Positions 7,807 to 15,496 of a DNA stretch of 64,000 nucleotides are shown in pieces. Position numbers and translations under genes: made by a program. The DNA lies in assembly GCA_022799115.1 (NCBI GenBank), contig JAAWNT010000011.1, forward strand, positions 20,777-84,776. The letters run 5' to 3'. This DNA comes from Clostridiales bacterium (GTDB lineage Bacteria; Bacillota; Clostridia; Oscillospirales; Acutalibacteraceae). The notes below the pieces were generated by a model. It made no database searches. It was not told the origin of the DNA and saw nothing but the letters and a program-made list of their open reading frames with translations. Within the stretch, counting starts at the first letter, position 1; every line of letters starts with the position of its first letter.

Positions 7807-8595
7807 TTAGCCAAACAGGATTTTCTCCGCGTTTTGATGAAGAATCAGCTGATACTCCTCTTCGCTGAGCCCCAGAGAAAGCAGAGTATCCAATTCCGCT
7901 TTATGATCCCACATGGGGAAATCCACGCCGAACACGATGCGTTCGGCCCCATATGCCTTGATGATCTCCCGGCTGCGAACCTTTCCCAAAAAAGCGAAGG
8001 AACTGGAGGTATCTAAATAGCAATTGAGGGGAAGCAGGTATTCCATAGCGAGATCCCACAGGGACCAGCCGCCGAAGTGGGCCGCCACCACCTGTAGTTT
8101 GGGAAAAAGCTTCAGGATATGGGCCAGACGATGCGGATGAGAGTAATCATAACGATAGTCACCGCAGTGGATCAGCAGGGGGAGCTTCCCCTGAAGCTGG
8201 TCGTATACCGGCAGCATGCGAGGGTCGTCCATTGGAAACCGCTGAACATCGGGGTGCAGCTTGATACCATGCAGCCCCAGCTTCAGGCAGCGCTCAATTT
8301 CTTCCTCCATGTTGTCCAGTTCGGGGTGGAGGGTACCCAGGCCGATCAGACGGTCGGGATGAGCGGAACACTCCCGGTGAATAAATTCGTTGATGGAGCG
8401 CACCTGCTTTGGCGAGGTGGCCACCGACTGCACTACGCTGCGGCGTATCCCGGCGTTGTCCGCGCTTGCAAGCAGGGACTGGACGGTGCCCGAGGACTCC
8501 ATGGGAATGGAGTAAAAGGAGCCGATGGACTGGGACGCCTTTTGCGCAATGGCATCCGGGTAGATGTGGGCGTGAAAATCAATACAATCAACCAT
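7807..8595 (-). CDS. amidohydrolase-family metal-dependent hydrolase
   Basis: A 262-residue TIM-barrel hydrolase of the amidohydrolase_2 (COG2159) type. The metal-binding HxH is in CIDFHAHIYP. GIKLHPDVQRF, LPLLIHCGDYRYDYSHP and VVAAHFGGW supply further conserved His residues, and RIVFGVDFPMWDH contains the catalytic Asp with the typical G(S/V)DFP signature. This family covers decarboxylases and hydrolases, so the exact substrate cannot be inferred. The gene stands alone, transcribed toward the bidirectional terminator at 7560-7617. Confidence 0.85.
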   Translation of the reverse strand: MVDCIDFHAHIYPDAIAQKASQSIGSFYSIPMESSGTVQSLLASADNAGIRRSVVQSVATSPKQVRSINEFIHRECSAHPDRLIGLGTLHPELDNMEEEIERCLKLGLHGIKLHPDVQRFPMDDPRMLPVYDQLQGKLPLLIHCGDYRYDYSHPHRLAHILKLFPKLQVVAAHFGGWSLWDLAMEYLLPLNCYLDTSSSFAFLGKVRSREIIKAYGAERIVFGVDFPMWDHKAELDTLLSLGLSEEEYQLILHQNAEKILFG

Positions 8596-8699
8596 AAATA
8601 GGGACGCCTCCTAAACGTTTGGTGAAACCGTTTCGCGGATAATCCTGCGGGGTCACGGGCTCCTGGTTGAGGGAGCGGGGAACGGTTTGCGTTGTTTTT

Positions 8700-8792
8700 T
8701 CATATAAAATAATGGAATACCCCTTGTAGGGCGGGGCTTACTCCCGTCGTAGACCGCATAAATATTGCATTATGAATGTGACCTTCTATCAT
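8700..8792 (-). pseudogene. 30-codon ORF, possible 5' remnant of a hydrolase gene
   Basis: A short frame starts MIEGHIHNAIFM and ends after 30 residues. It is preceded by an excellent AGAGGAGG eight nt from the ATG, and TATAAT lies further upstream (minus strand, about 8856). The opening resembles the first strand and HxH metal motif of amidohydrolase/TatD-type enzymes, but nothing recognisable follows. It is either a truncated gene start or a small leader peptide. The flanking DNA otherwise looks non-coding. Confidence 0.35.
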
Positions 8793-8943
8793 AGCGCAAA
8801 CCTCCTCTGCACAAAACATAAAAATATCACAGCTGTTTTTTGGGATTCCATTATACCATATCCTTTGTTGATTTACCATTTCATTTGGGTAGCATTCGCG
8901 GATATCCATAAAAAACAAAGAGGGATTGGGACGCTTCCCTAAA

Positions 8944-8973
8944 AGCAATTTTCCAGAAGTGTGGCTACACTCC
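8944..8973 (+). repeat. 30-bp box containing GTGTGGCTACACTCC
   Basis: Starts AGCAA and ends GTGTGGCTACACTCC. By hand it matches 21 of 30 positions with the box at 9671-9700. The core GTGTGGCTACAC is one substitution from a perfect palindrome. Confidence 0.45.
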
Positions 8974-9041
8974 CTTTGATTAACTCTTATTAGGAACACC
9001 AAAACACAAGAAAACAGATTGAAACTATCACATTACGCAGA

Positions 9042-9072
9042 AAGTCGTCCTTGAAAATAGGGCGGCTTTTTT
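9042..9072 (+). terminator. intrinsic terminator
   Basis: AAGTCGTCC (9042-9050) pairs with GGGCGGCTT (9060-9068), including two G-U pairs, around a 9-nt loop, and six T follow. No intact gene precedes it, which fits a decayed element. Confidence 0.7.
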
Positions 9073-9181
9073 GCGCGATATGGCCGGGGCCCAATGAGGG
9101 CCGCTCTATCTTGGTTAACAAGGCGGCCCCCAGCAGACCCCGGCTATTCCACCCGAAAAGTCTAAATTATTGCGTAGTGAC

Positions 9182-9202
9182 TTTGGGACAAAATGTCCCA
9201 AA
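9182..9202. repeat. palindrome TTTGGGACA-AAA-TGTCCCAAA
   Basis: Perfect 9-bp arms around AAA. A near copy (TTTGGGGC..TGTCCCAAA) lies at 10333-10353, so the two flank the DUF3795 gene. This could be a recombinase or regulator site of the decayed element. Confidence 0.4.
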
Positions 9203-9670
9203 TCAATCGTTGTCCCTGCGTATTTTATATAGGAGCTCTGGTGTATACCCTCGTCGCCGCTTACTGTTGAGCACAGGCGGGCGTTGGCAGTCAAGGGTGC
9301 GTAGCATCGCAGCTTGCGTCGGCTTGCCCTTGCCTGCCTTCCCCGGCTGTGTCACTTCTCCCGGCGCGGCGGGGGATATATCCTCCAGAGCCGCACCCTT
9401 CCCATGAATGGGAAAGGGCAGGGGGATAGGGTTGAACTCGCTGTAAAACCACCTATTTTCCATGGCCGGACTGTTAGCATGTAGGCGTTTGAAATCCGCT
9501 TGTATCAAGGGTTTCCGGGTGCGTTAGGCAGGGGGATGTTTATATGCCCTGCCCCTTATTCATTCCACAAATGCTAACAAGCAAATAAGGAACAGACGTG
9601 ACAGCGGCGGTGACGCAGACAACCTCTTTGGGTAGGCTCCTCAGCAAGCATTTTTGCAGGCCGACAGCCC

Positions 9671-9700
9671 AGCAAAAATTTCGGAGTGTGGCCACACCCC
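9671..9700 (+). repeat. 30-bp box with perfect palindrome GTGTGGCCACAC
   Basis: Second copy of the box at 8944-8973, with GTGTGGCCACAC fully self-complementary. It sits between GCAAGCA (about 9645) and TGCTTGC (about 9704), which are inverted repeats of each other. This nested arrangement is typical of relaxase nick regions (oriT), but no relaxase gene remains nearby. Confidence 0.4.
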
Positions 9701-9812
9701 AATTGCTTGCGAATTAGGTGAAGACTCCGCAACAGGGGTTGAACCCTGGTCGACTTTGTGCTATCCTTTCACAGGAATATATCGATAAACCGGAATTTGG
9801 GGAGGAAAATTC

Positions 9813-10247
9813 ATGTTATCAATTTGCGGAGTCGAGTGCTGTGGTGCGTGTAATAGGAAAAACGATTGCGGCGGCTGCGCGGAAACGGAGGGGCGCCCCT
9901 TTGGGGGAACCTGCGTGGCGGCGGAATGCGTCAAGCGCGGCGGCTTGGAAGAATTCAACAAAATGAAAGAAACGTTGATTGCGGAATTTAACGCGCTTGG
10001 AATTCAAGGTCTACAGGTAAACGACCTCAATTTATTGAATGGGTTTTACGTTAATTTGGAATACACATTGACAAATGGGCAATCCGTCAAATTGCTTGAA
10101 GATGATCGTGTTTATTTGGGGAATCAAATCGAGATTCCTGGCAGCGATCGATGTTATGGCATTGTGGCGGATGACCATTATCTGCTTGTGTGTGAATATG
10201 GATGCAATGGGACAGAGCCACAGATTATCGTATATAAGAAACGATAA
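9813..10247 (+). CDS. DUF3795 domain-containing protein
   Basis: A 144-residue protein with a Cys-rich N-terminus (CGVECCGACNRKNDCGGC, then FGGTCVAAEC) typical of DUF3795, which probably binds a metal. A predicted mixed alpha/beta domain follows (IAEFNALGIQGLQVNDL, GNQIEIPGSDRCYGIVAD) and the chain ends IIVYKKR. It appears complete and has a good GGGGAGGAAAA ribosome binding site. No function is established for the family. It lies inside the decayed mobile element, flanked by related palindromes, and may be surviving cargo. Confidence 0.75.
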   Translation: MLSICGVECCGACNRKNDCGGCAETEGRPFGGTCVAAECVKRGGLEEFNKMKETLIAEFNALGIQGLQVNDLNLLNGFYVNLEYTLTNGQSVKLLEDDRVYLGNQIEIPGSDRCYGIVADDHYLLVCEYGCNGTEPQIIVYKKR

Positions 10248-10356
10248 CGTCCAGTTTATCGGGGAATACTGATCCGCAAGCAGACTACGAAATAATTTGA
10301 AAGTTACTTGTGTTTTATAAATTTCAAAAAAGTTTGGGGCGAAATGTCCCAAAGCT

Positions 10357-10388
10357 GGGGCGACATTTTTGCGGTGTCGCCCCCTTTT
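10357..10388 (+). terminator. intrinsic terminator after the DUF3795 gene
   Basis: GGGGCGACA (10357-10365) pairs perfectly with TGTCGCCCC (10375-10383) and is followed by TTTT. It lies about 110 nt after the DUF3795 stop. Confidence 0.7.
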
Positions 10389-10465
10389 CATGCCTGGCGG
10401 CATCCTTGGTGATACTCTGAAACAGAGTTATAATATAAGTGTAATGTGATAGGGAATGGGGAACA

Positions 10466-10804
10466 ATGGCACGAACAAAAAACAGAGGGTATCAGCAGCC
10501 CTTGCCCCCCACTTACACCATCCGGCGTTGGAAAATGGGCGTCTATATCCGGATTCCCCGCGAGGATTTACAGAAAATCAACCGGGGGCTTGACGATAGC
10601 AACAGCGTGAAAAATCAACGCGACATTCTCATCAATTTTGCCTTCAACCATGCGGAAGAATTTGAAAGCTACATCGAGTATGTGGACGATGGGCACACGG
10701 GAGCCGATGCGGGGCGCGAAAGTTTCCAGCAATCATATTACTCGCTTGCGCGGAAAATTGCAAACCTTTGGAATCAGGGAGCGCATTTGGGGACAGAATG
10801 TTAA
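10466..10804 (+). pseudogene. truncated large serine recombinase (resolvase/TnpX type)
   Basis: The first 85 or so residues are a recognisable serine-recombinase catalytic start: YTIRRWKMGVYIRIPREDLQ, then DSNSVKNQRDILINFA and YIEYVDDGHTGADAGRESFQ. VYIRIPRED replaces the usual VYIRISRED, so the catalytic Ser appears to be Pro. After ESFQ the sequence becomes unrelated and stops at 112 residues, where an intact enzyme would have about 500. The rest of the catalytic domain, the recombinase domain and the zinc ribbon are missing. This is a dead remnant of a mobile-element integrase. Confidence 0.8.
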
Positions 10805-10843
10805 AAAACGTTTCGCAAATATGGAAAAAACCCATGGATTCTG

Positions 10844-10873
10844 TTGACGGGATGTAATGTTTTACGTTACAAT
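10844..10873 (+). promoter_or_regulatory. promoter of the DUF1015 gene
   Basis: TTGACG (10844-10849), an 18-nt spacer, and TACAAT (10868-10873). The spacer contains an inverted repeat TGTAA..TTACA that overlaps the -10, a possible operator. Confidence 0.6.
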
Positions 10874-10920
10874 AAAAAAATAACAATGAGAAAGAATGGA
10901 ATGAATAGGAGAGTGAAACC

Positions 10921-12204
10921 ATGGCTGAGATCAAGCCTTTCCGCGCACTGCGGTTCGACACCCAGGCGGCGGGGGACATCAGGGAGCTTTGCTGCCCGCC
11001 CTACGACATCATCAGCGAGCAGCAGCGCCGGCAATATTTGGACGTGAATGAACACAATGTGGTGCGTTTGGAGCTTCCCAAGGGAGAAAACCCTTACGAG
11101 GAGGCCGGCGCGCTTCTGCGGCAGTGGCAGGATGAGGGAATCCTGAAACGCGACCAGCAGGATGGCCTTTATATCTATGAAGAGGAATTTGAGGCTCATG
11201 GACAGCGCATGCGCGTCAAGGGAGTGATCTGCCGGGTGAAGGTGGAGGAGTTCTCCAAGGGTGTGGTACTGCCCCATGAGGAAACCCTCTCCAAAGCCAA
11301 AACCGACCGGCTGAATCTGATGAAGACAACCTTTTGCAACTTCAGTCAGATTTATTCCCTGTATATGGACGAGACCCATTCCACTCAGCAAAAGATCGAC
11401 CGGTTGTCCCAAGGAGATCCCCAGGTGGAGATGGAGGACGGCTCCGGCGTGGTGCATCGCTTGTGGGTAGTGACCGATCCGCAGGCCATCCGTGAGATTT
11501 GCGGAGATTTTAAAGAACGCAAGCTGTACATCGCAGACGGTCATCACCGGTATGAGACCGCGCTGAATTTCCGCAATGATTGCAGGGAACGGGGCATTGC
11601 CAAAGAAGGCGACGCGGTGGACTATATCATGATGATGCTGGTGGACATGGAGCACGACGGCTTGGTGGTGTTTCCGACACATCGCCTGGTGAGGGACTTG
11701 GCGTCCTTTGATCCGGAGGCGGTGAAGCGTGCCTGTGAAGAGTATTTTGCGGTGGAGGAGAAAGAGGGAATTGCCTCCATGGAGGCGCAGCTCGACGCTC
11801 TTTATCAGCAGGGAAAGAAGGCCTTCGGATTTTATACCGGGGGCGACAAATGGACCTTGTTGACCTTAAAAAGCATGGAGCCTGTACAGGCGCTGCTGCC
11901 TGAGGCATGCGCCGCCACCCAGGGGTTGGACGTAACGGTACTGCACAGCCTGGTACTGGAAAAGATCTTTGGCATTGACAAGGAGAACATGGCCCAGCAG
12001 ATCAATCTGACTTATACCAGAGAATTTAAAGAAGCGGTTCAATCGGTGCAGAAAGAGGAATCCCAATGCGCCTTTATCCTCAATCCCACTCGGGTAACCG
12101 AGATTCGGGATGTGGCTGCCGCCGGGGAAAAGATGCCCCAGAAATCCACCTATTTCTATCCCAAGCTGATTACCGGATTGGTGATGAATCAGATGGAGCG
12201 GTGA
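10921..12204 (+). CDS. DUF1015 family protein
   Basis: A 427-residue cytosolic protein with the conserved DUF1015 signature: N-terminal IKPFRALRFD with CCPPYDIIS, then NVVRLELPKGENPY, VLPHEETLSKAKTDRLNLMK, and the central IADGHHRYETALNF. The family is widespread in Clostridia and archaea, often near serine biosynthesis genes, but its reaction is unknown; the conserved GHHRYE and HEET suggest a catalytic or nucleotide-binding site. It stands alone with its own promoter directly after the mobile-element remnant, whose decay seems to have left it untouched. Ribosome binding site: TAGGAGAG. Confidence 0.88.
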   Translation: MAEIKPFRALRFDTQAAGDIRELCCPPYDIISEQQRRQYLDVNEHNVVRLELPKGENPYEEAGALLRQWQDEGILKRDQQDGLYIYEEEFEAHGQRMRVKGVICRVKVEEFSKGVVLPHEETLSKAKTDRLNLMKTTFCNFSQIYSLYMDETHSTQQKIDRLSQGDPQVEMEDGSGVVHRLWVVTDPQAIREICGDFKERKLYIADGHHRYETALNFRNDCRERGIAKEGDAVDYIMMMLVDMEHDGLVVFPTHRLVRDLASFDPEAVKRACEEYFAVEEKEGIASMEAQLDALYQQGKKAFGFYTGGDKWTLLTLKSMEPVQALLPEACAATQGLDVTVLHSLVLEKIFGIDKENMAQQINLTYTREFKEAVQSVQKEESQCAFILNPTRVTEIRDVAAAGEKMPQKSTYFYPKLITGLVMNQMER

Positions 12205-12319
12205 TCCCGCGCTTCTACATGAGGGCGCCGGGCATTCGCTTTATTAAGTAAACCTGCAAAGGATAGGCAAATAGCCATTTGAAACGATACGGATGCTAAT
12301 ATTTTCAGCCGTATTTCCA

Positions 12320-12351
12320 AAAACGCGGGCCATTGCGATGGTCCGCGTTTT
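12320..12351. terminator. probable bidirectional terminator
   Basis: AAAACGCGGGCCAT (12320-12333) pairs with ATGGTCCGCGTTTT (12338-12351) around TGCG, 14 bp with one G-U. It lies between the convergent DUF1015 and XRE genes. T runs are formed by the stem ends only. Confidence 0.7.
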
Positions 12352-12400
12352 GCATATGGCGAGATACAGACGTTTGATAAAGCCGCCTTGCAGGTTGCCG

Positions 12401-12796
12401 TTATTTTGTGTATGGCTCGGGCGGGAACGGTGTCTGTTGGTCTGCGGGTTCACTAACTTTTGTATGATAACTGTGAAAATACCAGTCGTCGGGGTCCACC
12501 TCTAACAGCAGGCACACCGCCTTTTGCAGATCCTTTTTCCGTCGAAATTGCAGGAGAAGCTGTTTTTCAAATTCCGACAGGGAAAATGACGGGTTGTCTT
12601 CAATGCCCAGAAGATAGTCCGCGCTGGTTCCCAGTTCACAGGTGATTTTGCGGATGGTTCGAATGGGAGGTTCGCGTTTATCGCTTTCGTAAAGAGAGAG
12701 TGTGGATTTGGCAACGCCGATTTTTTTAGCGAAGTTTACCTGAGAAACCTGGGAGTGCATGCGGGTTTGCCGGAGTCGTTTACCAAAGGAATACAT
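12401..12796 (-). CDS. XRE-family transcriptional regulator
   Basis: A 131-residue DNA-binding protein. The N-terminal Cro/CI helix-turn-helix spans about residues 5-65 (FAKKIGVAKSTLSLYESDKR for the recognition part, then CELGTSADYLLGIED). A helical tail (SEFEKQLLLQFRRKKDLQKA) likely mediates dimerisation, and the last 30 residues are Pro-rich and irregular. It is transcribed away from the bactofilin gene, whose promoter lies in the shared intergenic region, so it could control that gene or itself; neither is shown. Confidence 0.85.
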   Translation of the reverse strand: MYSFGKRLRQTRMHSQVSQVNFAKKIGVAKSTLSLYESDKREPPIRTIRKITCELGTSADYLLGIEDNPSFSLSEFEKQLLLQFRRKKDLQKAVCLLLEVDPDDWYFHSYHTKVSEPADQQTPFPPEPYTK

Positions 12797-12886
12797 AAAT
12801 TCACCCCGATGTGCGTAATGATACAGTTATTATGTGAAAATATCGGAGAATATGCGAATTGACAAAGCGCGGTTGGTATAAATTGA

Positions 12887-12915
12887 TTGACATGCAAGAG
12901 GATTCTCATTATAAT
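12887..12915 (+). promoter_or_regulatory. consensus sigma-A promoter upstream of bactofilin
   Basis: TTGACA (12887-12892), exactly 17 nt, TATAAT (12910-12915): a perfect consensus match, the strongest promoter in the window by this measure. Confidence 0.85.
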
Positions 12916-13124
12916 AATAGAAAGAATTTGCAGATTGAAATAGAATACGGTCGAAAGCAATGGGATGGAAAAAAGTTAGACTACATTTGTTTTCATATTG
13001 AAAAGCCTTATCCTGCGGAAAGGTGCGGACTGCCCCGGCGAAGGACAAGGCGCGTTTTGTTTCAAATGAATTTTGTTTTTTGGGTTTAGTTAAAAGAATT
13101 TAAAGTATTTGGAGGAATCTAAAG
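12916..13124 (+). other. about 200-nt leader of the bactofilin gene with a hairpin
   Basis: Between the consensus promoter and the bactofilin start is a non-coding leader. Around 13005-13055, GCCTT-TCCT can pair with AGGA-AAGGC enclosing a second GC-rich hairpin, followed by GCGTTTTGTTT. I see no known riboswitch consensus. It may be a stability element or a weak attenuator. Confidence 0.3.
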
Positions 13125-13826
13125 ATGGGTTCAAGGGATAGTTTTTTGCAGGCCATGAAGAACTTGCGTGATAGCGGTCAGCCTAAGAACAAGGACGATG
13201 ACATGCAATCGGTAGCTGTGTCGAATGAGACAACACCGGAAATTATTCCGGAGCCGGATATTATGCCTGCTGTCCAGGCGGAAGAGAGTGGATATCAAAA
13301 TATGGGGCAGGACAATTATAGTCAGTATGAAAACGCCTATGCGCACCCGGCCTCTGGGATTACCGTGATTTCCAAGGAGACTTCAATTGTGGGTGAAATT
13401 CACTCCAGCTCCAATGTGGATATGGCGGGAACCTTAAAGGGCAACATCGAAACCGTGGGAGACATCAAGCTGTGCGGTAAGATTATGGGGGATATCCGGG
13501 GCAATAACATCGACTTGATTGCCGGTGAGGTGCAGGGGAACATCATCGCCGCCGCCACCCTGACCATCGACTGTGATTCGGTTGTGGTAGGAGACACCAC
13601 TGCCGCCAATATCCTGATGGACGGCAAACAAAAGGGTAATATGCATGTGGATAGCATGGCCGACTTCCAGAGTAACGCGCTGTTGATGGGTAACGTCACC
13701 ACCGCCCGTCTGGCCATCAGCGAAGGCGCCAGATTGCAGGGAGCCATCCAAGTAAAAATGGACAATGTGGATCAGGGGATTTTTACACAGCCCATTGCTG
13801 TTGATAATCCGGAAAACGCTGAATAA
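13125..13826 (+). CDS. bactofilin (polymer-forming cytoskeletal protein)
   Basis: A 233-residue protein with a disordered acidic N-terminus (about 80 residues) and a bactofilin beta-helix from SGITVISKETSIVGEIHSSS to about GARLQGAIQVKM. The repeating pattern of short strands with G/D turns (VDMAGTLKGNIETVGDIKLC, GKIMGDIRGNNIDLI) is the hallmark of the fold. Bactofilins polymerise without nucleotides at the inner membrane and organise cell shape or envelope enzymes. No peptidase or penicillin-binding partner lies adjacent. Its strong promoter and GGAGGAATCT ribosome binding site imply high expression. Confidence 0.88.
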   Translation: MGSRDSFLQAMKNLRDSGQPKNKDDDMQSVAVSNETTPEIIPEPDIMPAVQAEESGYQNMGQDNYSQYENAYAHPASGITVISKETSIVGEIHSSSNVDMAGTLKGNIETVGDIKLCGKIMGDIRGNNIDLIAGEVQGNIIAAATLTIDCDSVVVGDTTAANILMDGKQKGNMHVDSMADFQSNALLMGNVTTARLAISEGARLQGAIQVKMDNVDQGIFTQPIAVDNPENAE

Positions 13827-13837
13827 AATACAAAAAC

Positions 13838-13874
13838 AAACACTCCTGCGTAAACCATTCGCGGGAGTGTTTTT
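13838..13874 (+). terminator. terminator of bactofilin gene
   Basis: AAACACTCCTGCG (13838-13850) pairs along 13 bp with CGCGGGAGTGTTT (13860-13872), including one G-U pair, and a T run follows. Confidence 0.9.
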
Positions 13875-14005
13875 ACGTTTGCATGAATCAATGCTGGAGA
13901 AAGCTGCTGATTCGGTGAAAGCAAGCGTGGGAGTCATTCCCGCTTACCAAGCCCGCCGGATTGGGCGGCGCTCTGCTTATCCCGGGTTGGAATCCGGTTG
14001 TGTAA

Positions 14006-14041
14006 ACAAAGCGGGTGTGAGTTGTATCACACCCGCTTTGT
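14006..14041. terminator. bidirectional terminator
   Basis: ACAAAGCGGGTGTGA (14006-14020) is perfectly complementary to TCACACCCGCTTTGT (14027-14041), 15 bp around GTTGTA. It probably ends the convergent minus-strand SPFH gene. Confidence 0.75.
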
Positions 14042-14092
14042 ATTTGCAAAGAAGTCATATGCTGACGAAAGGAAAGATACGTCGCTTCGCGA

Positions 14093-14938
14093 TTAAGGTT
14101 GGCTGGAAGCGGTATCGTCGGAGAGGTCAGGCAAGCCGATCATCACCCCGGAGCCATTCGAGCCGCCGTAGTAGGTGGGCATTTTGCCGTCCCATTTGTT
14201 GATGTACTCCAACAAAATGATGTTATCCGTCAGTTCCTGATTTTTCAGGCGCATAGCCTCTGCTTCGCCCTCTGCCTTTGTAATAGCCTGTTCCGCCTCA
14301 GTTTTAATGCGCTCCAGATCATACTTGGCCTTTTGCGCGTTTTGCTCGGCAATCTGCTTTTCCTCAATGGCCTTATTGAAAGCATCGCTGAAATCAAAAC
14401 TGATTACGTTGAAGCTATCCACCACAATGTACTTATCCGCCAGCTTCTGCTGGAGAAATTCCTTCATATTCGCCGACACCTCGGAGCGTTTCGTAATCAG
14501 CTCTTCCGCGGTATATTGGGCGGTGACCGCCTTCATACATTCGGAAATGGCGGGAGACACCACCGTAGCCTCGTAATTCATGCCGATGTTTTTATAAAGC
14601 TGGTCCACAGCGGTGGAGTCCACCCGGTAGTTAACGGCGATGTTGCTGTTGATGGACTGCAGATCCTTACTGGCTGAAGCGTTATCTGCGGATTCATATT
14701 TCTGCATGCGCACATCGATGATCTTAACGGTTTGTATAAAGGGGATGCGGAATGAAACGCCTTCATCCAGTACCTGTCCGCTGACGGCGCCCATGTTCAA
14801 CATAATTCCTTTAGAGCCCGCCGGTACGATAGTCACCGAGCTGGTGATGAGGATCAGCGCCGCTACTACAATCACCCCGATGAGGATCAGGGAGCGCAGT
14901 TTTTTCTTGTCGCCTTTGATTTTTGCGGTGTATTCCAT
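14093..14938 (-). CDS. prohibitin/SPFH-domain membrane protein
   Basis: A 281-residue protein with one N-terminal transmembrane helix (LILIGVIVVAALILITSSV, about residues 17-37) and an SPFH/band 7 domain (VTIVPAGSKGIMLNMG, GVSFRIPFIQTVKIIDVRMQ). A long Ala/Glu/Lys-rich coiled coil follows (AEQNAQKAKYDLERIKTEAE). The C-terminal GGSNGSGVMIGLPDL is also found in bacterial prohibitin-like proteins. Family members form membrane-bound rings that scaffold proteases or organise lipid microdomains. No FtsH or NfeD gene is adjacent. The gene is monocistronic, ending at the hairpin at 14006-14041. Confidence 0.88.
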   Translation of the reverse strand: MEYTAKIKGDKKKLRSLILIGVIVVAALILITSSVTIVPAGSKGIMLNMGAVSGQVLDEGVSFRIPFIQTVKIIDVRMQKYESADNASASKDLQSINSNIAVNYRVDSTAVDQLYKNIGMNYEATVVSPAISECMKAVTAQYTAEELITKRSEVSANMKEFLQQKLADKYIVVDSFNVISFDFSDAFNKAIEEKQIAEQNAQKAKYDLERIKTEAEQAITKAEGEAEAMRLKNQELTDNIILLEYINKWDGKMPTYYGGSNGSGVMIGLPDLSDDTASSQP

Positions 14939-15056
14939 TTTTCTTTACCTCCTTCAGTAATCGCATTTAGTATAGCATAAGCGGAGCGTTTTTTATGAAT
15001 GAACTATGAACACTTGGCAGGGGTGACATTTTTTTGACAAAATTTGAAATTTAGGC

Positions 15057-15085
15057 TTGCATTTTGAGAAGTGATATGATATTAT
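15057..15085 (+). promoter_or_regulatory. promoter of tRNA-Arg
   Basis: TTGCAT (15057-15062), 17 nt, TATTAT (15080-15085), located 19 nt before the tRNA 5' end. Confidence 0.75.
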
Positions 15086-15104
15086 ATTTTGGCAACATAA
15101 ATAC

Positions 15105-15181
15105 GCGCTCGTAGCTCAGCTGGATAGAGTGACTGGCTACGAACCAGTAGGTCGGGGGTTCGAGTCCCTCCGGGCGCGCCA
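15105..15181 (+). tRNA. tRNA-Arg (anticodon ACG)
   Basis: A 77-nt tRNA including encoded CCA. The acceptor stem is GCGCTCG/CGGGCGC with one G-U pair. The D arm is GCTC..GAGT and the anticodon stem ACTGG/CCAGT encloses the loop CTACGAA, anticodon ACG. The T arm is GGGGG-TTCGAGT-CCCTC. A34 is normally edited to inosine by TadA to read CGU/CGC/CGA codons. It is the only tRNA gene I found in the window, transcribed alone from its own promoter and terminated immediately after CCA. Confidence 0.97.
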
Positions 15182-15220
15182 AGTCTGCGGTGTACAATCT
15201 TGTACACCGCAGACTTTTTG
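15181..15220 (+). terminator. terminator of tRNA-Arg
   Basis: AAGTCTGCGGTGTACA (15181-15196) is a perfect 16-bp match to TGTACACCGCAGACTT (15201-15216) with loop ATCT and a trailing T run. The final A of the tRNA CCA end is also the first base of this stem. The following 280 bp up to the MATE gene contain no other feature that I can support. Confidence 0.93.
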
Positions 15221-15496
15221 TTTTTTGAGGACTTGTGGCGGAGATCTTTTTGTCAATGAATCCTTACCTATGATAAGCGAGTCGCATTCCGCAGTTTTTT
15301 GAGAGGGAGCTCCCGCGACTATGCGAAAGGTTGAGTCTTGGCCGAAAAAGGGTCAAAACAACCAAAATACCATGATCTGCACGTGTGATTTCTCCTTTTT
15401 GGAAGTTGCTTTTTCATTTTGAATTCATTAAAATAAGAACCTGTATTTGAAAACGTTAACATTCCAAAAATCCAACAAATTGCGAGGCAGTGTGTT

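Larger units (their letters stand above)
8944..10804. mobile_element. degraded integrative/mobilizable element
   Basis: This stretch separates two intact core genes. It holds no intact mobility gene, but has several element-like marks: two related 30-bp palindromic boxes (8944-8973, 9671-9700), two related TTTGGGxCxAAATGTCCCAAA palindromes (9182-9202, 10333-10353), inverted TGTTAGCAT/ATGCTAACA (9472-9480, 9571-9579), a cargo-like DUF3795 gene, and the N-terminal part of a large serine recombinase. I infer the eroded remains of a Tn4451- or Tn1549-like element. The exact ends could not be found. Confidence 0.5.

Noticed and set aside
8700..9002. 100-codon minus-strand frame covering the 30-codon ORF
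   Set aside because: The N-terminal 70 codons run through the upstream TATAAT and the AGAGGAGG site; only the short downstream frame has a start signal.
12859..13089. 76-codon frame upstream of bactofilin
   Set aside because: It starts before the consensus promoter and has no ribosome binding site; treated as leader DNA.
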